Below are positions 42,926 through 49,817 of a stretch of 49,817 nt of DNA, in pieces. The first letter of the stretch is position 1; every line of letters starts with the position of its first letter. Source of the DNA: Clostridium celatum DSM 1785 (lineage in GTDB: Bacteria; Bacillota; Clostridia; Clostridiales; Clostridiaceae); NCBI RefSeq assembly GCF_000320405.1, contig NZ_KB291609.1, forward strand, positions 1 through 49,817. Direction: 5' to 3'. A program made the translations under genes and the position numbers. The notes under the pieces were generated by a model that was not told the origin of the DNA, made no database searches, and worked only from the letters and a program-made list of their open reading frames with translations.

Positions 42926-45481
42926 TCATCTTCTATTACTCTCATACATATCTATAATATCCTTAAAATATATACTATTTAGTTCATCAATGAATTCATC
43001 TTTTAATTCATCAAAACTTCTATCTTGTATTAGATTAACTATAAATGCCATACTATTCCATTCATCATTTTCATATTTAAAATTTAGACTTTTACAAGTA
43101 GCAGGCAAATTCTTTTCTACAGTCTTTTCTATTATATTTTTTCTTGAGTATATTAACTCTAAAGATTTAATTAAATTACTTTTATCTGGAGCCACCCTTT
43201 TTAAATAACAATCTATACCATAATCTTTTTTAACAAATCTATAGAATTTCATTATATTACAAATACTACTAATCCATTTATTTTCTTCAAATCTTGATAT
43301 TTCCCTAAATTCTCTAATTAATATTCGTGTCCTTTTTTCTTCTAAATTTCCTGATATAAATTCTTTTATCTGCTTATCCATCCATCTTATTATAAAATCT
43401 TTTTCCGGAACTAATGAGTTATTTTCATAATAAGAATTAAGTGATTCATATTTATATATAGGTATAAAATAATTATCATCAATTATTTTGTAGTAATAAA
43501 TTTCTTTATAATCAGAATTAGCTATTAATTCTTCATATTTTTTATAATTTTCCTTCCAATTATAAAAATTAATATCCCAAATAAATCCTATTGAATTTAA
43601 CTTCTCTACAAACTCTTCCCCTAATATTTGTTTTTTATAAAGCGTTCTTTGAAGATTAACCCAACTATATAACCTTGAATACTCTAAATTTTTTGGAACA
43701 TTTAAATGGTTATTAACCTCTTTAAATTTAAGTAAACTTTCAAATGATTTTTCCCAGTTATAAGTTATTTTTCTTTCAATATTCTTAAGCTCATATATAA
43801 TATTTTCATGTTCCTCATATAAAGAAAATCTTATATTATAATCTTCAAGTCCTAGTTGATGTCTATAGATATTATTAATAGAAGTTGATACTTCCAACTT
43901 TTTTCTAAAATTAATCAATTCCAAATTATCTATATTATCTACAAAATCAAATACAACAGGACTATCCCCCTCATAATCACTACTTAGACATCTTCCTAAT
44001 TGTTGATAATATATACTTGGTGATTTAGTGTTTCTAAGCATAATAATTCCGCTAATGTCTTTTATATGTATTCCTTCATTAAGTTTGCTTATTGCGAAAA
44101 GAAGTTTTACTTGATTTTCATCATTAACTCTTTCAAAAGCTTCCAAAATTTCTTTGCTATTAGACTTTTCAGACGTTACAGTATAACAACTTACTTTCTT
44201 TTCACAAGATAAAATATTTTCAAACCACTGAACTACTACCTCTTTCATTTCTTTTAAATGCTTATTATTTTCACAAAAAACTATAAACTTTAACCTTTTT
44301 CCCTTAGGTAGATGTTTCTTTATAATATTTTCTATATTGTTTTCTCTCTCCCATAGTTTTTTATATAAATTTAACTCATTTATATATTCTTCCTTATCAC
44401 TTTTTGAAATATTAAGCTTCTTCATTAACTTCAACTTCTTATCTATTTCAATATCTAAGTTATACATGGCAGAAACATAGACTGGCATTGGAAGTATTCT
44501 TCTAACGATTGCATCTGATAATCCTAAAGGCGTCGTTGAATTACCATGAAGTAATTCTTTTATCATATCTCTATTATCATCTAGAAATCTAATAGGTGTA
44601 GCAGATAACCCAACAACCTTTGCTTCTTTATTTTCATTTAAAATATACTTAACTGCTTGTCCCCACTTTTCTGCTCCTGCTCTATGTAATTCATCTAATA
44701 CAATTAACTTAATTTTTAAATCATTTAATTTTCCCTTAAAATATAAAGATGAAAATTTACTATAAGTATAAAATTTGCATTTTTTCACACTCCATGGAGC
44801 TAATTTCTTTAATCTATCTAATATTTCATTAGTTGGAGCTAAAATTATTTTATCTTCTTTTATATAATCAAAAAGTAATTGAAGTATAATATAACTTTTT
44901 CCAGTACCAGTTGCATTTGGTACTGCAACTCTATTATTTTTTTCGAATACTGCTTTTATCTCCTTATATGTATATCGATTATGTGGTCTTAAATCTGGTA
45001 ACAAAATAACTTCATCTATATTGTCACTATAATTATTTATTAACTCTTCAATATAATCAAAACTCTCTAATGACATATTAGTCTTATTAAATATATTTAT
45101 TTTTTCTACATAACCATTTACAGATATTATCATAAAATAATTACAATTATATTTTCTACTTGCTTCTTCTTCAAATTTTTTTAATTCTTCTCTTATAATA
45201 TGATTTCCTAAAGGGTTTAATATATTTTTTGCTTGAACAATCCAAATAATTTTATTGGGATTATTGGGCCTAGATAAAAGTATGTCTGCTCCCCCATCAT
45301 ATGCTCCACCTTTTATAGTTGCTATAAAACCATTTCCTTCAAATAAAAATTCTAAATATTCTTCAAAAACTATACCCTTTATTTTTTTATCAATATTATT
45401 TAACTTTTCTTTTATTAGGTAACACTGTCTATTCTTTGTTAATTTCTTAAGTTCAAGTAATATTTTTTCTTTTTCATTCAT
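42926..45481 (-). CDS. DEAD/DEAH helicase with N-terminal PD-(D/E)XK nuclease and HA domain
   Basis: Protein of 851 aa. Residues 30-130 form an Mrr-like restriction-endonuclease fold: Glu40/41, then Asp66 in GGADILLS and Gln83-x-Lys85 in IVQAKN. A superfamily 2 helicase follows: Walker A NATGTGKS (189-196), motif II DELH (263-266), motif III SATP (293-296) and motif VI QQLGRCLS (near 497). A helicase-associated (HA) domain lies at about 570-660 (WEKSFESLLKFKEVNNHLNVP), and the rest is unrecognised. Such nuclease-helicase fusions occur in restriction and anti-phage systems. No methylase, specificity subunit or other defence gene is adjacent. The start ATG lies after a weak AAGAA; its own promoter region overlaps that of LemA on the other strand. 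Confidence 0.85.
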   Translation of the reverse strand: MNEKEKILLELKKLTKNRQCYLIKEKLNNIDKKIKGIVFEEYLEFLFEGNGFIATIKGGAYDGGADILLSRPNNPNKIIWIVQAKNILNPLGNHIIREELKKFEEEASRKYNCNYFMIISVNGYVEKINIFNKTNMSLESFDYIEELINNYSDNIDEVILLPDLRPHNRYTYKEIKAVFEKNNRVAVPNATGTGKSYIILQLLFDYIKEDKIILAPTNEILDRLKKLAPWSVKKCKFYTYSKFSSLYFKGKLNDLKIKLIVLDELHRAGAEKWGQAVKYILNENKEAKVVGLSATPIRFLDDNRDMIKELLHGNSTTPLGLSDAIVRRILPMPVYVSAMYNLDIEIDKKLKLMKKLNISKSDKEEYINELNLYKKLWERENNIENIIKKHLPKGKRLKFIVFCENNKHLKEMKEVVVQWFENILSCEKKVSCYTVTSEKSNSKEILEAFERVNDENQVKLLFAISKLNEGIHIKDISGIIMLRNTKSPSIYYQQLGRCLSSDYEGDSPVVFDFVDNIDNLELINFRKKLEVSTSINNIYRHQLGLEDYNIRFSLYEEHENIIYELKNIERKITYNWEKSFESLLKFKEVNNHLNVPKNLEYSRLYSWVNLQRTLYKKQILGEEFVEKLNSIGFIWDINFYNWKENYKKYEELIANSDYKEIYYYKIIDDNYFIPIYKYESLNSYYENNSLVPEKDFIIRWMDKQIKEFISGNLEEKRTRILIREFREISRFEENKWISSICNIMKFYRFVKKDYGIDCYLKRVAPDKSNLIKSLELIYSRKNIIEKTVEKNLPATCKSLNFKYENDEWNSMAFIVNLIQDRSFDELKDEFIDELNSIYFKDIIDMYESNRR

Positions 45482-45667
45482 CTATATTTCTTTGACTCCT
45501 ATACTGAATAAATAATTCCATAATAAGTTATATTATAACTTATATAATTCTCATTGTGCTTTTTCAAGTATAATTAAATATTTTATAGATTAGATCTTTG
45601 TAATGTGGATATAATTCATACTAATTAAATTTATGCAAATAATAACATAATGAAAGGAGATGAAATT

Positions 45668-46237
45668 ATGAAATCATGGGTTAAGACATTAATCGTAATT
45701 GCTGTAATATTAATCATTATAGCTATTCCTACAATCTCAAGTTATAATAATTTAGTTACTCTTGAACAAGCAGTAGATATTTCTGAATCCAATATAGATA
45801 CCCAACTTCAAAGGCGTTCAGATTTGATTCCTAATTTAGTTAATACAGTTAAAGGATATGCTTCACAAGAAAAAGATATATTTACAGATATAGCTAATGC
45901 ACGTAGTAAGTTAGCTGGTGCAACTAATGTTAATGATCAAGCTAATGCAGATAATGAGTTAAGTAATGCACTTTCAAGATTACTAGTTGTTGTTGAAAAT
46001 TATCCTGATTTAAAATCTAATCAAAACTTCATTGATTTAAGTGTTCAATTAGAAGGAACTGAAAATAGAATAGCTATTGCAAGACAAGATTATAACACTG
46101 CTGTTACTGAATATAACACAAAGAGAAAAAGTTTTCCTACAAATATTGTAGCTTCAATATTTAATTTTAAGGAAAAACCTTTATATAAAGCAAACCAAGA
46201 TGCACAAAATGTTCCTGAAGTTGATTTTTCTAGTTAA
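45668..46237 (+). CDS. lemA: LemA family protein
   Basis: Small membrane-anchored helical protein of 189 aa. It has one N-terminal transmembrane helix (about 5-25), then the family motif SESNIDTQLQRRSDLIPNLV and NTVKGYASQEKDIF, and a long helical bundle on one side of the membrane ending in FNFKEKPLYKA. LemA proteins are common in Firmicutes and pair with TPM proteins; their biochemical role is unsettled. The ATG at 45668 follows AAGGAGATG; an earlier ATG at 45650 lies in front of that site. It overlaps functionally with the next gene, two bases downstream. Confidence 0.93.
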   Translation: MKSWVKTLIVIAVILIIIAIPTISSYNNLVTLEQAVDISESNIDTQLQRRSDLIPNLVNTVKGYASQEKDIFTDIANARSKLAGATNVNDQANADNELSNALSRLLVVVENYPDLKSNQNFIDLSVQLEGTENRIAIARQDYNTAVTEYNTKRKSFPTNIVASIFNFKEKPLYKANQDAQNVPEVDFSS

Positions 46238-46239
46238 AT

Positions 46240-47052
46240 ATGAAATATATTAAAAATAAGTTCAAATTATTTTTTTCTATTCTCTTAATTATTTTATGTA
46301 GTGCATCTTTTATTACTAAAGCTAATGATGCTTTTCCATCTCCTACAAACTTAAAATATGTTAATGACTATGCAAATATAATAAGTGATTCATATAAAGA
46401 AAAAATAGTTTCAATAGGTAAAGAATTAGAAGATAAAACTACAGCCCAAGCTGTTGTAGTCGTAATTAATTCTACTAATAATATTCCTATCGAAGACTAT
46501 TGTAATAAACTTTTTAGAAACTGGGGAATAGGTCAAAGTGACAAAGATAATGGATTATTACTACTAGTTGCTATAAACGATAGAACCTTCAGAGTTGAAG
46601 TTGGTCGTGGCCTTGAAGGAGCTATTCCAGATGCTCTTAGCAATAGAATAATGGATTCAATAGCTAAGCCTGAATTTAAACAAGGTAATTATGAAGAAGG
46701 TATTTTAAATTCTTACGCTAGCTTATGTGACTATATTGCAACTGAGTATGGAATTACATTAGATAAATCATATGATTCGTCTGTATCTAATACTACTAAT
46801 TCTAAAACTTCAAATAATAAAGAATTTGGTTTTATTGGAGTAGCTTTTTTTATACTTATATTTTTTGATTTATTTTTTAATAAAGGTAGGATTATATCAT
46901 CATTACTTCAACTACTATTTTGGAATGATTTCTTTGGTGGAAGAAGAGGTGGTGGTGGTGGATTCGGTGGCGGAAACTCAAATTCTGGCGGTGGATTTGG
47001 CAACTTCGGAGGTGGTTCATCAAATGGTGGAGGTTCCTCTGGTAATTGGTAA
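46240..47052 (+). CDS. TPM domain protein (YgcG-like), Gly-rich tail
   Basis: Protein of 270 aa. A signal peptide (residues 1-29) precedes a TPM domain (about 38-165), recognisable by YVNDYANIISDSYKEKI, TAQAVVVVINS, and DNGLLLLVAINDRTFRVEVGRGLEGAIPD. A transmembrane helix follows (about 190-210), then a Gly/Ser-rich tail beginning GGRRGGGGGFGGG, which is typical for this group. TPM proteins occur with LemA and have been linked to envelope homeostasis and photosystem repair in plants. The start ATG follows the LemA stop by two bases and has no ribosome-binding site of its own, so it is translated by coupling. Confidence 0.93.
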   Translation: MKYIKNKFKLFFSILLIILCSASFITKANDAFPSPTNLKYVNDYANIISDSYKEKIVSIGKELEDKTTAQAVVVVINSTNNIPIEDYCNKLFRNWGIGQSDKDNGLLLLVAINDRTFRVEVGRGLEGAIPDALSNRIMDSIAKPEFKQGNYEEGILNSYASLCDYIATEYGITLDKSYDSSVSNTTNSKTSNNKEFGFIGVAFFILIFFDLFFNKGRIISSLLQLLFWNDFFGGRRGGGGGFGGGNSNSGGGFGNFGGGSSNGGGSSGNW

Positions 47053-47073
47053 TATTAATAAATAAAATGATTA

Positions 47074-47123
47074 AAGAGAATTGAAAACTAATTTATATTT
47101 TAGTCTTCAATTCTCTTATTTTT
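47074..47123. terminator. Bidirectional terminator between the LemA/TPM operon and GH101 copy 2
   Basis: Hairpin AAGAGAATTGAA / TTCAATTCTCTT with a ~20-base loop, then ATTTTTAA on the plus strand. The minus-strand flank closely matches the 3' flank of the first GH101 gene (8935-9019). Confidence 0.8.
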
Positions 47124-47162
47124 AATTATCTGAGTTTTAATCTTAGAAATATTATTAAATCG

Positions 47163-49817
47163 TTATTTTTTCTTTCTAGAGAATACAGCACCTACTACAG
47201 CTAATATAGTACCAAATACCCCTACTGCAGCTGCTGATCTTCCACCTGTTTGTGGTAATTTACCATTAGCAGATGAATTCCCACTATCACTTGAATTACT
47301 AACTACTTTATTAGAATTGCTATTGCTTACTATATTATTTGAACTATTGTTGCTTGAAGCATTATTTCCTGAATTACTACTTCCAGCATTAGATTGTAAT
47401 GAACTAATAGCAGTTCTTAAGTTAGCCTCGGCCTTTCCTACTTCTTCTTTAGTTGCATCTTCATTTGCAAATACTCTATTTGCTTCTTCTAATCCTCTTT
47501 CAACTGCTCTAAAGCTAGCTACTGTATATTTAGCACTATCTAAATTTTCAGCTTTATTTATTAAATCATTTAAAGCATCCTTATTTGGTTTTAATCTTAA
47601 TTCTAAGAATGCTTTTAATAATGTTTCATAAGATTCTACAATTTCTGCTTCCATAGCATTTTCATCAGCTACTACACCATTTGATGCTTCTAAAGCTATA
47701 GCTAATTTATCCCAAGTTGATGCTATATACTTACTTGAATCTAAAGCCTCAATTCTCTCTAATAATTTTATTAAATTAGCTTTATCACCTTTCTTGAATT
47801 CTAGCATTTGCATTGCTTCACTTAATCTTTCAAATGATGCATCTACTTTTTCTTGAGTTGATGTATCACTAGCTAATAAATTCTTAGCTTCCTCAAGGGC
47901 TGCTTTAAATTCATTGACAACTGCAGGAACTATATTTTCAAGTTCTGCATCAGTTACTTCAGTAGCCATTTCTACAGCTATCTCTAAATGAGTCTTAATT
48001 ACATCTACTGGTGGTGTAACTGGCTTTTTCTCTAAAGCCTTAATAGCTTCTTCTAATGTATTCTTTGCAGTGTCAACATCTTGTTGAGTTGCATCTGTAC
48101 TAGCTAATACATTATTTGCAGCTTCTAATGCGCTAGTTAAATTAGCCCAACTTTCAGTTGTATAGTCACTTTCGATTAAAGTACCTACCTTGTCAACTAT
48201 AACTTGTAATCCTGATTTATCAACCTCAATTACTGGAGGAACTTCATTTTCTCCAACTTTAATGTTTACAAAGTTAGATGAAACTGTTTTTCCATCTACA
48301 GTTAAATTAGCTATTACAGTAGTTGTACCTTCTGATACTCCAACCAACTTACCATCCATAATTTTAGCTACAGCTTCATCAGCAATAACATATTCAATTG
48401 TAGCATTTGATAAATCAGCCTTAGAACCATTACTCATTAATCCATTAACTAGCATTATAAATGAAGGTAATTCTCCACCTACCTCTAATTCATTTACTGA
48501 TAAACTTAAGTTTACTTTATCAATAACTGGATTCGTTACAGTATTATCTATTTCAGTAACATAAATATTATCTAAAATAAGCTCTTGATATCCTGAACCT
48601 TTATCTACAGATAAATAGTAATCACTCTTATCTCCTGTAGTAAATGTCTCAGCTATACTATTAATGTTAGTATTTTGTCCTGATGCAACACCTGTGGCAG
48701 TTAAAGGAATGTTTAATACTGTTCCACCTGATACAGACTTAACATTAATTGAATATCCTGGAGCTGCATTTGCTAAAGAATAAATAAATCCTAATTCATA
48801 AGTTTTATTTGGTTCTAACTTAAACGTTGTTGAATCAGTTATAATCATTTGACCAGTTTCGCCTGATTGTTGATTAGTCTTTAATGAGAATCTACCATCA
48901 AGTACCCAAGTCATTTTTTGTCTTCCAAGTAAATCTTTTTCTGCTAAATGAGTTCTATTAGAGGTTCCTCTTCCTGGGGCTAAGAAGAATGGTGTAATAC
49001 CTTCATCTACGTTTTCAAAGTCTTCATAGAATACATATCCCTCTTTATTAGTTTCTCCTGGATGTTCCCAAATTCTAAAATCATCAACTAAAACAGTACC
49101 ATTTCCGGCTAAAGCTTCTAAAGAAATATCAGCTGTAGTTACACCTGCTGGTACAGTAAATTCAACTTCCATTCTTGCAAATCTGTCATCTAAATATTTA
49201 ACGCCTTCACCTTGTCTAGTTTGAGATGCTCTATCCATAGTATTAGTTACAGTAGTATCTCCTATATGAGTAGTTAAAGTAACTTCTCTTCCTCCATCAT
49301 TTTTTACCCATGCAGAAATTGAATAAGCTCTTCCTGGTACTAACCCTTCTATGCTTTGAGTTATTTTACCTTGCTTATCTGCAATTGAAACCACATCATT
49401 ACCTTTTCTTCTTTGAACAGTTTCATTAACAAATGTTATGTGGTCTGTATTTCCTTCAGAAGATTCTCTATTCCATATTGACCAATCTTGAGCATCAAAT
49501 CCTGGATCTTTAATTAATGAACCATAACCCCAATCATCTATTCTATCTTGAGCTACTTCTCCTTGAGTTATTATATAAGGAGTATTTTGTTCAACATCTA
49601 AAGTAACTTTTCCATCAACAATATCTACAGTTCCAACTTCAACTCTACCTAAGTCAGTTAATTCATAAACATGAACGTTAGATAATCCTGACCAAGAATC
49701 TGGTACATCCCATGTTGAAATAGTTCCAAATGGATTCCAGTGGTAAATCTTAGTATCTTGTTCTTCATCGAAGTTCCATTCTAAGAATAAATTAGTTTTA
49801 CCCATACCAGTTGATCC
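47163..49817 (-). CDS. Second endo-alpha-N-acetylgalactosaminidase (GH101) paralogue, C-terminal part; 5' end beyond window
   Basis: The frame is open to the right edge, and an internal Met at 49805 is not a start. The window holds the end of the GH101 module and its accessory parts (about 884 residues): the closing beta domain (HWNPFGTISTWDVPDSWSGL), two galactose-binding-like domains (about 90-250 and 262-430), a BIG_2-type domain (about 430-520), FIVAR repeats (about 530-800), a Ser/Asn/Gly spacer, and LPQTG near residue 850 with a hydrophobic helix and KKK. The catalytic residues lie outside. Its C-terminal ~270 residues are very similar to those of the first copy, but the two diverge more toward the N-terminus. 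Likely a wall-bound mucin O-glycan enzyme. Confidence 0.88.
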   Translation of the reverse strand, partial: GSTGMGKTNLFLEWNFDEEQDTKIYHWNPFGTISTWDVPDSWSGLSNVHVYELTDLGRVEVGTVDIVDGKVTLDVEQNTPYIITQGEVAQDRIDDWGYGSLIKDPGFDAQDWSIWNRESSEGNTDHITFVNETVQRRKGNDVVSIADKQGKITQSIEGLVPGRAYSISAWVKNDGGREVTLTTHIGDTTVTNTMDRASQTRQGEGVKYLDDRFARMEVEFTVPAGVTTADISLEALAGNGTVLVDDFRIWEHPGETNKEGYVFYEDFENVDEGITPFFLAPGRGTSNRTHLAEKDLLGRQKMTWVLDGRFSLKTNQQSGETGQMIITDSTTFKLEPNKTYELGFIYSLANAAPGYSINVKSVSGGTVLNIPLTATGVASGQNTNINSIAETFTTGDKSDYYLSVDKGSGYQELILDNIYVTEIDNTVTNPVIDKVNLSLSVNELEVGGELPSFIMLVNGLMSNGSKADLSNATIEYVIADEAVAKIMDGKLVGVSEGTTTVIANLTVDGKTVSSNFVNIKVGENEVPPVIEVDKSGLQVIVDKVGTLIESDYTTESWANLTSALEAANNVLASTDATQQDVDTAKNTLEEAIKALEKKPVTPPVDVIKTHLEIAVEMATEVTDAELENIVPAVVNEFKAALEEAKNLLASDTSTQEKVDASFERLSEAMQMLEFKKGDKANLIKLLERIEALDSSKYIASTWDKLAIALEASNGVVADENAMEAEIVESYETLLKAFLELRLKPNKDALNDLINKAENLDSAKYTVASFRAVERGLEEANRVFANEDATKEEVGKAEANLRTAISSLQSNAGSSNSGNNASSNNSSNNIVSNSNSNKVVSNSSDSGNSSANGKLPQTGGRSAAAVGVFGTILAVVGAVFSRKKK

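Noticed and set aside
49794..49805. Met at 49805 as the start of the second GH101 gene
   Set aside because: The frame continues to the window edge, there is no ribosome-binding site, and the encoded part begins inside the GH101 module.

Overview
The window is very AT-rich DNA with GGAGG or GGGGG ribosome-binding sites, frequent TTG and GTG starts, and Rho-independent hairpins between most genes. Its protein families (mucin glycosidases, SEC-C-tagged methionine aminopeptidase, LTA-synthase-type enzyme, DUF969/DUF979-pcp) fit a low-GC Firmicute of Clostridium sensu stricto, probably a gut, host-glycan-degrading species. I cannot name the species from sequence alone. I see no rRNA, tRNA, CRISPR array, prophage or complete insertion sequence.

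Layout. 1-3.2 kb: a large secreted GH29 alpha-L-fucosidase that runs off the left edge. 3.5-8.5 kb: MgtC-like protein, LD-carboxypeptidase, a GntR/YtrA-type regulator with its own ABC transporter, a DUF975 membrane protein and a GNAT acetyltransferase. 8.6-15.4 kb: a small gene with an internal amber codon, then a 6.4-kb LPXTG-anchored GH101 endo-alpha-N-acetylgalactosaminidase gene broken by two frameshifts; its promoter carries a likely cre site and a set of inverted and direct repeats. 15.6-19.7 kb: DUF4259-like protein, nitroreductase, ABC transporter, YdcF-like protein. 19.9-26.1 kb: methionine aminopeptidase, putative metallopeptidase, HD phosphohydrolase, frameshifted aspartate 4-decarboxylase, amidase, sirtuin. 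26.2-30.9 kb: a decayed gene remnant, a six-repeat SPOR protein, a Lys/Cys-rich exported protein, an SGNH-like protein and a MutS-like ATPase. 31-36.8 kb: MscS channel, small membrane protein, LTA-synthase-family enzyme, DUF1622 protein, transaldolase, Mrp/Nbp35 ATPase. 37-39.8 kb: a four-gene cassette DUF969-DUF979-pcp-GGCT centred on 5-oxoproline (pyroglutamate). 40-42.8 kb: Tyr-rich exported protein, and a MerR regulator beside a MATE efflux gene whose promoter has the 19-bp spacer and dyad typical of MerR targets. 42.9-45.5 kb: a lone nuclease-helicase with a helicase-associated domain. 45.7-47.05 kb: LemA and TPM-domain proteins. 47.2 kb to the right edge: the C-terminal half of a second LPXTG-anchored GH101, paralogous to the first.

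How it fits together. Both ends and the 9-15 kb gene encode secreted or wall-anchored enzymes for mucin-type O-glycans: fucose removal by GH29 and release of the core Gal-GalNAc disaccharide by GH101. The two GH101 genes share C-terminal FIVAR/LPQTG modules, and the similarity runs past the stop codons into the terminators. The rest is mostly housekeeping, envelope and transport functions with local regulators.

Integrity. Five lesions occur: two frameshifts in GH101, one in aspartate 4-decarboxylase, an amber codon in a small gene, and a 5'-truncated remnant. Either several genes are decaying or the assembly contains indel errors; raw reads would decide. The most interesting items are the 5-oxoproline cassette, the MerR/MATE control unit, the stand-alone nuclease-helicase and the repeat-rich GH101 promoter.
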